64,000 nucleotides of DNA, from NCBI GenBank assembly GCA_902779165.1, contig CACZAN010000006.1, positions 21,687 to 85,686 of the forward strand, given 5' to 3'. Within the stretch, counting starts at the first letter, position 1. The number at the start of each line of letters is the position of its first letter. Shown here one piece after another: positions 33,733 to 42,780 of the stretch. This DNA is from an uncultured Bacteroidales bacterium (GTDB taxonomy: Bacteria > Bacteroidota > Bacteroidia > Bacteroidales > Bacteroidaceae). The notes under the pieces are model-generated. The model was not told the origin of the DNA and did no database searches. It was given only the letters and a program-made list of their open reading frames with translations. A program made the translations under genes and the position numbers.

Positions 33733-35589
33733 TTATTTTATGGCGACCTTGCGTCCGTTGAGAATATAGTATCCGGGCTGTAGGCGCGAGGTCTGCTGGA
33801 GGATGCGTCGGCCGCTGAGGTCAAATAAGGTGTGATTGTCGGATGGTTGATTGGTGCGTGGGTCTTGGGGGAGTTCTGCGATGCCGTCGGCCTCCAGCAA
33901 CTCCACTTTCATGTAGTCCATATCAGGCATCCAGCCAGAGGTGTTGAAGAGGCGTACGGCATTGCTGCCTTCGTTGAGGTGTACGGTGACGGTCTTCTTG
34001 CCCACGCGGTTCCAACTGTTGGAGTTCAGGCCGGTGAGGTTCTGTATGCGCTCGCCGTTGACGTAGAGCTGCATGGAACGGCTCTCGCCGCAGATGTATC
34101 CGAAAGTGAGGCGATAGCGGCCGGCATCGGCCACATAGACGTCGCGCCACTGCAGGTCGTTGTCGGCAGCGCGCCCGAGCCAGCCAACCTTGCAGCCTCC
34201 GGAGGCGTAGGAGGCGTCGTCGTAGGTGCCGCTGTGGAATTCCTGATTGTTCTTGATTTCCTGGTAGCTGCCGTTGAAGGCGGTCTCGGCCTCGTAGAGG
34301 GTGCGCTGCAGCCGTTGCTCGGCGGTGGCGGTGTAGATGGCGGTGCCGTGGGCGGGCACTTTCACGCTGAAGGTGCCTTCGGCGGTGCCGGCATCGCGCT
34401 TCTTGAAGCAGTCGCGCAGCTGGATGGTGCCGCCGAGGTCCATGGCTGAGAAGTCCACCTCTACGGTCTGCTGGGCCTCGGAGGGGTTGTAGACGGCGAA
34501 GGCACGGGTGAGGCCGTGGAGCTGGAGGATGTCCTTGACGAGGACGTAGCAGCTATCGGTGCGCTGGCAGACGTAGGCCTGCAGGTGCAGCGTGTCCTGG
34601 TTGAGGGCGATGAGTTCCTTGTTTTTCAGTAGGTTGAGCGTTGTCGTGTTGAGGGTGCTCATATCGCATCCGATGAGCAGTGGGGAGGACATGATGCACC
34701 ACATTCCGAAGTGCGTCTTGTCTTCCTCGGCAGACAGCGAGCGTCCCACTTCGAGCATATCCATATCGTTGTAGCGTCCGCCGTAGCAGTAGGCGCTGAG
34801 GTAGAGGTTCTCGTGGATGATGTCGCGCACGCTCTTCCAACTGCAGTTGATATCGCCCGTGGTGCGCCAGGAGAAGGCAACATCGTTGATCCATGTTCCC
34901 GGGTAGGCCCAGCGGCAGGCATTCATTCGCACGTCTGTGCGGCCCGTGTTCCTGATGGCTTCGGCGATGGCGGTGTAGCGCGCCTTTTCGTCGAGGACGA
35001 GGTGGTCTTCGTTGTGGAAGTACGATCCGCCGCAGAAGTCCACCTTGATGAAGTCGAAGCCGAGTTCCTTGAAGAAATAGTCGGCATCCTGCTGGTCGTG
35101 TTCATAGAGCCCAACGCCCTTTCCGATGGGGTCGCCGCTGAACATCGAGCCACAGGTGTTGCGGCCCGCGTCGCTGTAGATGCCGGCCTTGAGTCCCTTG
35201 GCGTGGATGTAATCCACGATGCCTTTCAGTCCATTGGGGAAGCGGGTGGGGTGGATGAGCAGCTGTCCTGTTTCGGCATCGCGGCCTCCGAAGTAGCCGT
35301 CGTCGATGTTGATGTACTGGTATCCGACGCTATTCAGTTTTTTGTTAAGCATCGCTGTCACCTGTTTCCTGATGACCGACTCGCTGATGTTCACGCCGTA
35401 GGTGTTCCACGAGGACCAGCCCATTGTGGGGCCGTCGGTGTTTGGGGTGGTGGACTGAGAGTGGGCTGCGGAGGGGAGCAGCAGGAGCAGGCAGAGGAGG
35501 CCAGTCACGCAGAGGTGGCTGGGGAAAAGGGGGAAATGGGTCGAATGGGTCTTATGGGCCTTATGGGTCGAATGGGTCGAATGGGGCAT
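33733..35589 (-). CDS. GH27 alpha-galactosidase / beta-L-arabinopyranosidase with C-terminal CBM
   Basis: 618 residues from the ATG at 35589. The first residues are an unusual His/Thr-rich run (PHSTHSTHKAHKTHSTH) encoded by a 9-bp tandem repeat, then a hydrophobic signal segment (VTGLLCLLLLLPSAAHSQ). The GH27 domain has TPTMGWSSWNT-like start PTMGWSSWNT, INIDDGYFGGRD, nucleophile aspartate in FIKVDFCGG and acid/base aspartate in RYNDMDMLEVG. A CBM35-like beta domain (about 415-560) and a type IX-like tail (LFDLSGRRILQQ) complete it. It would remove terminal galactose or arabinopyranose side groups of complex xylan. It lies 27 bases after the double GH43 gene. Confidence 0.88.
   Translation of the reverse strand: MPHSTHSTHKAHKTHSTHFPLFPSHLCVTGLLCLLLLLPSAAHSQSTTPNTDGPTMGWSSWNTYGVNISESVIRKQVTAMLNKKLNSVGYQYINIDDGYFGGRDAETGQLLIHPTRFPNGLKGIVDYIHAKGLKAGIYSDAGRNTCGSMFSGDPIGKGVGLYEHDQQDADYFFKELGFDFIKVDFCGGSYFHNEDHLVLDEKARYTAIAEAIRNTGRTDVRMNACRWAYPGTWINDVAFSWRTTGDINCSWKSVRDIIHENLYLSAYCYGGRYNDMDMLEVGRSLSAEEDKTHFGMWCIMSSPLLIGCDMSTLNTTTLNLLKNKELIALNQDTLHLQAYVCQRTDSCYVLVKDILQLHGLTRAFAVYNPSEAQQTVEVDFSAMDLGGTIQLRDCFKKRDAGTAEGTFSVKVPAHGTAIYTATAEQRLQRTLYEAETAFNGSYQEIKNNQEFHSGTYDDASYASGGCKVGWLGRAADNDLQWRDVYVADAGRYRLTFGYICGESRSMQLYVNGERIQNLTGLNSNSWNRVGKKTVTVHLNEGSNAVRLFNTSGWMPDMDYMKVELLEADGIAELPQDPRTNQPSDNHTLFDLSGRRILQQTSRLQPGYYILNGRKVAIK
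35536..35589. repeat. Six 9-bp tandem units at the 5-prime end of the GH27 gene
   Basis: ATGGGTCGA-type units start at 35536, 35545, 35554, 35563, 35572 and 35581. Read on the minus strand they encode THS/THK/AHK triplets just before the signal peptide and include the start codon. Confidence 0.9.
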
Positions 35590-35616
35590 GGGAGATGAAT
35601 TCTGAATTATCAATGG

Positions 35617-38472
35617 TTATTTCTTAAACTGCCACCAGTCGAGTCGGACGTCGCCGCGGGCGCGGTCGATGACGAGGAAGAGGTCGTGGGTGCCGGTGGC
35701 GAGTTTCTGTGTCAGCTGGGCAGAGAAGGCGCGGTAGGTGTCAGCACTGCCGGTGGCGGTGATTTCCAGTGTGCCGAGCAGGGGGCCTCCGGGGTTGTCG
35801 AGGTGGAGGCTGATGGTGGCCGAAGCATTCTCTGCAGCGGCAGCAGTCAGCTGGAAGGTGCGGGCGGCTTTCTTGCCGAAATCCACAGAGCGCAGACGTA
35901 TGAACTCTCCGGCGTTGAGGTCATAGACATAGAGGTTCTTCTTACCCGTGCTCGTGGGGAACTGATTGATGATGGAGGAGTCGTCGTGATTACGCCGAGC
36001 CTTGGCCACCAGTTCACGCGTGCCCGCGATACCTATTTTCTCTGTCCGCAGGCCATAGCCCCACGCCATCGTCTCGGCCTCTACGCGGCCGTAGGGGTTG
36101 AGGGTGGCGACGGCTTCAGGCAGGCGCAGGTCGAGCCAGTAGGGTACTTCCTGAATGGTGCCGTCGGCGTTGTAGTGCATCTCGGCGAGGCTGACGCTGC
36201 GACGCTCGAAATGTTCGCGCGTCTCGTGGTGCAGCAGGTCGTAGTCCTGTCCGAAGACGTAGGTGCGTCCCTTGAAGTCCATGATTCCCGGGTGGTTGCC
36301 GCGGTCGCGCGGGGTGGGAGACATGATGTAGCCTTTAGACTGCCAGGGACCGGTGGGGCTGTCGGCCATGGCGTAGCCGAGTCCTTCGGGGCAGCAGGTG
36401 GAGGCGTAGGCGAGGTACCAGTGGCCTTCGCGCTCATAGAGCCAGGGCCCTTCCTGATAGTGCTCGATATGGTAGTCGAGTTTGACGATGTCGCCCTCAA
36501 TATGAATCATATCTTTAGCGAGACGGACGTAGTAGGTGTTCGGGTTGCCCCAGTACATCCAGGCCTGCCCCTGTTTGTCGATGAAGACGGTGGGGTCGAT
36601 GTCATCCCAGTGCTCCTGCTGCCAGACGAGGGGCTTGCCCAGCGGGTCGCGGAAGGGACCGTAGGGCGAGTCGGCCACGAGGACTCCGATGCCGTGTCCG
36701 TGGAGGGGAGCATAGAGGTAGTATTTGCCGTCGCGCTCTACGGTCTGAATGGCCCACGCTCCATTGTCGCGCGAGCGCCAGGAGAAGTCGCGCAGGGAGG
36801 CCACGGGGCCGTGGTCTGTCCAGTTGACCATATCGGTGGAGGTGTAGAGCAGCCAGTCGTACATGAAGAAACCAGCAGAGTTGCGTTCGCGGGCATCCAG
36901 AATCTCATCGGGATGAGAGTCGTGGCTGACGTAGAGATAGACGGTGTCGCCAATGACCAGCGGGGCAGGGTCGGCGGTGTAGTGAGTCTGCAGTATGGGG
37001 AGGTTGACGTCGGCATCGTCGTTCATCTGCCACCATTCGAGGTTGAAGAGTTCAGGGCCCTTGCGTCCGCGGAAGACAAGGTAGAGGTCATGCACACCAG
37101 TGGTGATGCGCGGGAGGAAGGCCGAGAACTCGCGGAATTGCTCCCAACCGCCTGTGGCACCGATCTCGATGGTGCCGAGCTGACGGCCGTGCAGGCTGTC
37201 GGCGCGCAGTTCTATGCGTCCGCCGCGCAGGCCGGAAGCGGCCCTGACGGTGAATTCACGAGCGCCGTTGACGCCGAAGTCCACATTGTCCAGACGCAGC
37301 CAGTCGCCGTCATGCGTGTCGGAAACATACACGGTTAGGGGAGCGCCGTGATGAGACATCTGTTTGGTTTTCAATCCAAAACTATAGGCCATTGTGGCAG
37401 CAGGCACCCGACGATAGGGGGAGAATGTGGCGATAGGCTGAACGCCCTCGCGGGTAGGCTGAATGGTGGGGAAGCGGCCGTCCTCGGTGTAGGTGAATTC
37501 CTCGACAGAAGCACTGCGGCCGAAACCGCCGCCACCAGGCAGATGTGCGGTATGATAGAAGAAGTAGTTATGTCCCTTGAAGGTGACGACGCCGGAGTGG
37601 TTGGTGAAGGAGCCTGTGCCACCCTCAGGCATGATAACACCCTCATAGTGCCAGGGGCCGAGGGGCGAAGGCGCGGAGCTGTAGCTGATGTGTTCGGGAA
37701 TACCGCCGGCAGCGTAGACGAGGTACCAGTCCTTGCGGGGCGATGGAGCTTTCATCAACCAAGGGCCTTCGGTGTAGCTGTCCTTGTACTTTTTGTCTCT
37801 ATCGCGTTCGGACATCTTGGGCGAACCGAAACCTTCCTCCGTCATATCCAGAAGCTGCACTTCGCCTTTGGCGTGAATCATATCCTCCTGAAGCTGAAGG
37901 ACGTAGATTTGGGGATTTCCCCAGGCGAGCCAAGCCTGTCCGTCGTCATCAATCCATACGGTGGGGTCGATATGATCCCACGAGCCGTTTTCGTAAATGG
38001 GTCGTCCGAGCGGGTCGCGGTAGGGTCCTTCAGGTCGGTCGGCAACGGCAACGCCAATGGCCATTCCACCAGAATTCCTGGAGTGGGCGGGGATATAGAG
38101 GTAGAACTTACCGTTGCGCTCAATGGCCTGTGGAGCCCAAGCGCGGCCGTCGGCCCACGAGAAGCTCTCGAGAGCGAGGGGCGAGCCGTGGTCAGTCCAG
38201 TTCACCATGTCGCGGGTGCTGTAGACACGCCACTCCTGCATCCAGAAGAAGTCGGCGCGCTCCTCGTCGTGGCCCGTGAAAAGGTAGAGCACGGAGTCGC
38301 CGACGTTGAGCGGTGCGGGGTCGGTGGTGAAGCAGGTTTGCACGATGGGGTTGCGGAAGTGGGCTGCCGCTGTCTGTTCGGCCGGAGTGGCCTTGGCGGG
38401 TCGCTGTGCGAGCAGCGAGGAACAGATGACAGTCAGGAGACTGATGGTGGTTGTGAGTCGAATGTGGTTCAT
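35617..38472 (-). CDS. Double GH43 enzyme: GH43-CBM6-GH43-CBM6
   Basis: 951 residues from the ATG at 38472; the open frame extends 41 codons further but would overlap the neighbouring gene. Signal peptide MNHIRLTTTISLLTVICSSLLAQ. First GH43: base aspartate in TTDPAPL (D51), HIDPTVWIDDDG, acid glutamate in YTEGPWL. A CBM6-like domain ends in NLEWWQM. The second GH43 starts near 475 with TADPAPL, DIDPTVFIDKQG and YQEGPWLY, and a second CBM6-like domain ends in RLDWWQF. Both catalytic triads are intact, so both domains may be active, as xylosidase and/or arabinofuranosidase. The repeated unit suggests internal duplication followed by divergence. Confidence 0.88.
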   Translation of the reverse strand: MNHIRLTTTISLLTVICSSLLAQRPAKATPAEQTAAAHFRNPIVQTCFTTDPAPLNVGDSVLYLFTGHDEERADFFWMQEWRVYSTRDMVNWTDHGSPLALESFSWADGRAWAPQAIERNGKFYLYIPAHSRNSGGMAIGVAVADRPEGPYRDPLGRPIYENGSWDHIDPTVWIDDDGQAWLAWGNPQIYVLQLQEDMIHAKGEVQLLDMTEEGFGSPKMSERDRDKKYKDSYTEGPWLMKAPSPRKDWYLVYAAGGIPEHISYSSAPSPLGPWHYEGVIMPEGGTGSFTNHSGVVTFKGHNYFFYHTAHLPGGGGFGRSASVEEFTYTEDGRFPTIQPTREGVQPIATFSPYRRVPAATMAYSFGLKTKQMSHHGAPLTVYVSDTHDGDWLRLDNVDFGVNGAREFTVRAASGLRGGRIELRADSLHGRQLGTIEIGATGGWEQFREFSAFLPRITTGVHDLYLVFRGRKGPELFNLEWWQMNDDADVNLPILQTHYTADPAPLVIGDTVYLYVSHDSHPDEILDARERNSAGFFMYDWLLYTSTDMVNWTDHGPVASLRDFSWRSRDNGAWAIQTVERDGKYYLYAPLHGHGIGVLVADSPYGPFRDPLGKPLVWQQEHWDDIDPTVFIDKQGQAWMYWGNPNTYYVRLAKDMIHIEGDIVKLDYHIEHYQEGPWLYEREGHWYLAYASTCCPEGLGYAMADSPTGPWQSKGYIMSPTPRDRGNHPGIMDFKGRTYVFGQDYDLLHHETREHFERRSVSLAEMHYNADGTIQEVPYWLDLRLPEAVATLNPYGRVEAETMAWGYGLRTEKIGIAGTRELVAKARRNHDDSSIINQFPTSTGKKNLYVYDLNAGEFIRLRSVDFGKKAARTFQLTAAAAENASATISLHLDNPGGPLLGTLEITATGSADTYRAFSAQLTQKLATGTHDLFLVIDRARGDVRLDWWQFKK

Positions 38473-38497
38473 AGAACTATTATTGGAAGTGTGTGAA

Positions 38498-40009
38498 TTA
38501 TCGGATGATGATTTTCCTGCCGTTGATGATCCGGATGACTTGGGAGGGAGCGGACAGACGAATGCTGCGCCCGCTGAGGTCGAAGTATTTGCCATTCAAC
38601 AACCGAGGGGTGGTAGCTTCGTCTGATGTGAGCTCGGTGATGCCGTCGGTCTGGTCAAAATGCCAGCTGTCGAAGTCGAAGAGCGAGCTGCCTTTGCCCT
38701 GAAAGGTGAAGAAGAGGTCGCGGACTCCCGTGATGGCGGATGAGAGTTCGCACGTCACATCGGCCCATTCGCCGTTTGTGGACTCTATAGTCAGCTTTCC
38801 CTTAACGATGCTCGACTTGCTGCCAACCCGGATGTTGAGGGTTCCTGTGCTTTCGGTACGCACGCGGGCCGTGAAAGACTGGGCTCCGGTCTCACCGAAG
38901 TCGACATTGCGCACCTTGATATAATCGCCGGCGCTGATGTTTGTCACATAGCAGCCTTCGTAGTCGCCCTCGCAGCGCACCCCCTGAGACTGGTTGATGG
39001 TTTCTGCCTCTTGCAGCTCATAAGGATTCATCGTTTGCAGGGGGGCAACTCCTTTTGTGGTGAATTTGATTGCGGGTATGGTGCCGTCCTCATTGGGCGT
39101 GTATTCCTCAATGCAGGTGGAGCGTTTGTAGCCTCCTCCACCGGGTAGCTTGCCATTGTGGTAGAATAGATAATGATGTCCGCGGAACTCCACGCTGCCG
39201 CCGTGAATGGTGAAGCTGCCCTCAGCCTCCTTCAGTATCTTGCCCTGATAGGTCCAGGGACCAGTGGCTTTGTCGGCGGTGGAGTAGGCCCAGTGCTCGG
39301 GAACTCCTCCAGCGGCGTACTCCAGATAGTATTTGCCGTTGCGCTTGTAGATCCATGAGGCTTCCTCAAAGTTGGGGTCGCCCTTTTCGTTCTTATGAGG
39401 GCCAAAGGCTGTCTCGTTCTTCACATTCACAGAAATCTCACTGCCTGTGAAGGAGGTCATGTTCTTGTTCAACTTGACATACCACAGGTTGTTGTTGCCA
39501 TAATAAAGGTAGGCTTGGCCGTTGTCGTCAATCATCACTGTGGGGTCGATCTTGAACCACCCCTTGACCAGTGGCTTCCGAATAGGGTCTTTGTAGGGTC
39601 CCGCAGGAGAGTTGGCCACTGCTACTCCAATTCCTGGATAAGCTTCGCCTTTGATGGTAGCGGTAACGTACCAGTACCACTTGCCGTTGCGCTCGATACA
39701 CTGGCTTGCCCAGCAGTCGTTGTCCAGCTTGGCCCACGCGGAGAAGGTAGCAGAGGTCAGCGGGGTACCCCGATAGGTCCAGTTGACCATATCGACCGTG
39801 CTATAGAGCAGCCAGTCCTTCATGGTGAAATAACCATTGATTGTCTCATCTTCATCGTGGTCCACAAAGAGGTAGAGGGTGTCTCCGTGAACATAGGGGG
39901 CAGGGTCTGGGGTATAACGGTCGCAGATGATGGGATTCTGCGCCCAGGCGAAGGTAACCATAAGGCTGGCCACACACGTCAGTAGGTTTCTGTTCATACG
40001 TCCTTTCAT
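38498..40009 (-). CDS. Secreted GH43 enzyme with CBM6 and type IX-like tail
   Basis: 503 residues; the internal ATG at 39997 (MNRNLLTCVASLMVTFAWAQ) gives a cleaner signal peptide and may be the true start. The GH43 triad is visible as YTPDPAPYVHGD, KIDPTVMIDDNG and FEEASWIY. LPGGGGYKRS corresponds to LPGGGGFGRS in the neighbouring double enzyme, so they are close relatives. A CBM6-like domain (about 335-460) ends in FDSWHFDQTDG. The tail YFDLSGRSIRLSAPSQVIRIING resembles type IX sorting signals. Likely arabinofuranosidase or xylosidase on xylan; exact specificity not readable. Confidence 0.87.
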   Translation of the reverse strand: MKGRMNRNLLTCVASLMVTFAWAQNPIICDRYTPDPAPYVHGDTLYLFVDHDEDETINGYFTMKDWLLYSTVDMVNWTYRGTPLTSATFSAWAKLDNDCWASQCIERNGKWYWYVTATIKGEAYPGIGVAVANSPAGPYKDPIRKPLVKGWFKIDPTVMIDDNGQAYLYYGNNNLWYVKLNKNMTSFTGSEISVNVKNETAFGPHKNEKGDPNFEEASWIYKRNGKYYLEYAAGGVPEHWAYSTADKATGPWTYQGKILKEAEGSFTIHGGSVEFRGHHYLFYHNGKLPGGGGYKRSTCIEEYTPNEDGTIPAIKFTTKGVAPLQTMNPYELQEAETINQSQGVRCEGDYEGCYVTNISAGDYIKVRNVDFGETGAQSFTARVRTESTGTLNIRVGSKSSIVKGKLTIESTNGEWADVTCELSSAITGVRDLFFTFQGKGSSLFDFDSWHFDQTDGITELTSDEATTPRLLNGKYFDLSGRSIRLSAPSQVIRIINGRKIIIR

Positions 40010-40021
40010 CTTGCGGCCGAC

Positions 40022-42745
40022 TTACTTTAGATAGACCTTGCGCGTCTTGCCGTCGGCGCCTCGGAATATATGGAAACCTCGGCGTTGCTGCGGTTGCGGG
40101 CGGCCGGAGAGGTCGTAGCTGGTGCCGTTGGAGAACTGTCGGAGGAGGGTGGTGGCGTTGTCCTCGTCAGGACTGATGAGGCTCACTCCGTCGACGACAT
40201 TTTCGCCCTTTGCGAAGACGGGCTGCAGGGTGACATTATCGTCTGGCATCACGAAGGTCAGACGAGTGTTGCCTTTGGACAGGGTCTCGAGGCTGATGGT
40301 CTTGGCCAGTGTGTAGTAGACGCCATTGATGACCTTCAGTTCCTTCAACCCGTAGCCTTCCTTGGCTGTGATGGCGAGGGTGATGGTGTCTCCCTCGAGG
40401 GCTTCGGGTGTCTCGCCCTCTGCTGTTTCGGGAACGGCAACGGTGAGTTCGCCGTTGTTCGCTCTGCGAATCGTAATCTGGAAGCGCTCGGGTGCCACAT
40501 CGGCTGGAGTATAGATGATCTGGTCGATGAATAGGGGCAGAGAACTGCTGTTCTGTACAAGGACGTTGTTCTTGCCGGCCTTGAGCGAGACGTCCACCGT
40601 AGCCTTCTTCCATTCGTTGCTTTCCGTCTTCTCTATGTCGGCGTAGAGGGCTTTGTTATTGACTGTCAGCTTGACGCGGCCTGCCTTTGTGGTACACATA
40701 TAGCGAACGCTGATACGGTAGTCGCCTGCCTCGCTGAGGGTGAGCTGATGACGTAGGGTGGCAGCGCTGCTGGTGCCCATTTCGACAAAGCCGTTGCCTG
40801 CGTGGCCGATGACGTTAGGATGAGTGTTGTAGGGACTGGTGGTGAGGTTCTTGACGCTCTTGAAGTCCATATCTTCCGCCTCAATCTGTATTTCGCCGTG
40901 ATAGGGAGCGGGCTGCACGGGAGGATTAGCCGTGAGGGCTGTTGAGGGCAGGGGGTCGGTGGACCGTTCTTCGCCCGCACCAGTGCAGCTCAGTCTGAGG
41001 TCAATACCTCCCAGGTGCTTGAGGGTCAGTGTATAAGTGCCCGTCTCTGCATCCCAACTGCCTGTGGCAGTACCTTTTGCCAGCAGGCGTCTGGTGAGTT
41101 CAAAGGTGGGTTCTGCTGTGGCGCCTGTGATGACAATGGTCTCTGTCACCAGCGTTGTGGTGTCTGTTCGGAAGTTGTTGAAGTAGAAGTCAATATGGTC
41201 GGCATATTCACGAACGAGGGCGCTGCCGAGCTTGCCCAGTGTCAGATGCAGGCTGTCGCAGGTGTTGTACTGCAAGGGAATATGGCCTGTGGCTGTCGTT
41301 CGGGTGTTCAGATAAGTATAGGGAGTGTAGGTGACGAGCTGGTTGCGGTAGCGATTGACATAGAGGTCGCCAGTGCTTACTTCTGGGTAGTATTGGTTGA
41401 ACTCGTCGAGTTTCTTTCTCTGAGAGCTCCAGCGCGTCTTGGCCACGGATTTATTCAACTTCAGAGGAATGGTCTTTGCCAGGCTGTCGGCGAGTTCCAG
41501 GCAGATGGGCACAGCGCCGTAGCGGCCCGTGCTCTTGAAGTAACAGTAGTTGTTCATCCAATTGCCGTCGTTCTTGTTGAAGGGGTCGGTCTGCTTGTAG
41601 AGACCCGTATAGAGGTCGCCCCAGGCGGCATATTTGTCCTCGTCGCTGCCAGAATTGACATTTTGGATGACAACAATCTTGGTTTTATTGATGACTTCCT
41701 CGCGCGTAGGAATATATAATGTGCCGTCGATGATTTTGCGGAACATATCAATCCACGCTCCGCGGAAGCCTTCGAAGGTAGTCCAGTTGCGGCGGGTGTA
41801 GCCGTCGACGGTTGTCCTGTCTGTTTCTCTGAAGTCCTCTGTCCAGATGAGCTCAGGTCCGTCCCACACGGCTCCACCGTTCACAGCAGTCTGCTCCATC
41901 ACGGTTCCAATACCGGCTGCAATGGGATATTTCTTTCCATGGTTCTTACCTAATAAATCATCAATGGCACCGTTCCAGCCGCAGTTGTCGTAGCGGACGC
42001 CGTAGTTCGAGGCCAGTCCTGAGATGAAGGGGCCGAAGGTGACACTCTCGTTGTTGTAAAAACAGGAGGAGGTGGTGTATTTATATAACCACAACATGGA
42101 TTCGGGGTACTTGCGGCAAGCCTTGAGGAAATTGGAGTTGCGCTTCATCTCGCCAATGGGGTTCAGCGGGTGGCTCCAGATGTTGCCGCAGAAGCTGACC
42201 GTGAGGAAACCGCCATAATTGTGCGACATCTCCACAAGTTTGGCAAACAATGCCCAACGGTTGGACTGTGGGCTGGAACTCTTGTCTGATGCCTGTTCGT
42301 CGAAACCCCAGAACTGCTCTGCGTAGTTCCATCCGAGGAAGTTGGGGAAGTGGCGGAAGAAATACTCGAAGGTCTCGAGGTCTGAATCCTGGATATGTGT
42401 GTGACCTCCGCTGGCTGGCTGACAGGTGAACCAGAGTCCGTTCTGCTGGCAGACGGTGCCCCATGACTTATAGGTTCGCACAGCCTGTTGCGGCATCTTA
42501 TAGCGGTTCTTCTCCTTGTCGTATTGACAGGAAAGTGAGAGGTTCATACAGACATAAGGTCGTATGTCCTCGGGAATCAAGTTGATGATTTTCTGGGGGT
42601 CGGCAGTATTCCATACATCAATGTGTATCAACCACAAGGGATGCTGTGCATCTATAGGCCTGCGCTGCTGAGCCGAGGCAGCCGTGGACTGCAGAATCAG
42701 AATGGTAAGGATCAGAGTGCAGATGTGGAGGGGCTTAGTGAACAT
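40022..42745 (-). CDS. GH98 endo-glycanase (probable endo-xylanase) with CBM
   Basis: 907 residues with signal peptide MFTKPLHICTLILTILILQSTAASAQ. The N-terminal half matches GH98: PLWLIHIDVWNTADP, RPYVCMNLSLSCQYD, NFLGWNYAEQFWGFDE and VRYDNCGWNGAID. GH98 includes blood-group endo-beta-galactosidases and also endo-xylanases that attack highly decorated xylan; the neighbouring enzymes favour the xylanase role. After the GH98 C-terminal domain there is a CBM35/CBM6-like module (about 625-755, IQIEAEDMDFKSVKN), a small beta domain and a tail (SYDLSGRPQPQQRRG). It is probably the backbone-cutting enzyme of this series, since no GH10 or GH11 is present. Confidence 0.85.
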   Translation of the reverse strand: MFTKPLHICTLILTILILQSTAASAQQRRPIDAQHPLWLIHIDVWNTADPQKIINLIPEDIRPYVCMNLSLSCQYDKEKNRYKMPQQAVRTYKSWGTVCQQNGLWFTCQPASGGHTHIQDSDLETFEYFFRHFPNFLGWNYAEQFWGFDEQASDKSSSPQSNRWALFAKLVEMSHNYGGFLTVSFCGNIWSHPLNPIGEMKRNSNFLKACRKYPESMLWLYKYTTSSCFYNNESVTFGPFISGLASNYGVRYDNCGWNGAIDDLLGKNHGKKYPIAAGIGTVMEQTAVNGGAVWDGPELIWTEDFRETDRTTVDGYTRRNWTTFEGFRGAWIDMFRKIIDGTLYIPTREEVINKTKIVVIQNVNSGSDEDKYAAWGDLYTGLYKQTDPFNKNDGNWMNNYCYFKSTGRYGAVPICLELADSLAKTIPLKLNKSVAKTRWSSQRKKLDEFNQYYPEVSTGDLYVNRYRNQLVTYTPYTYLNTRTTATGHIPLQYNTCDSLHLTLGKLGSALVREYADHIDFYFNNFRTDTTTLVTETIVITGATAEPTFELTRRLLAKGTATGSWDAETGTYTLTLKHLGGIDLRLSCTGAGEERSTDPLPSTALTANPPVQPAPYHGEIQIEAEDMDFKSVKNLTTSPYNTHPNVIGHAGNGFVEMGTSSAATLRHQLTLSEAGDYRISVRYMCTTKAGRVKLTVNNKALYADIEKTESNEWKKATVDVSLKAGKNNVLVQNSSSLPLFIDQIIYTPADVAPERFQITIRRANNGELTVAVPETAEGETPEALEGDTITLAITAKEGYGLKELKVINGVYYTLAKTISLETLSKGNTRLTFVMPDDNVTLQPVFAKGENVVDGVSLISPDEDNATTLLRQFSNGTSYDLSGRPQPQQRRGFHIFRGADGKTRKVYLK

Positions 42746-42780
42746 GATGGAGAGGGGTTAAATGATGGATGTTATAAAGT

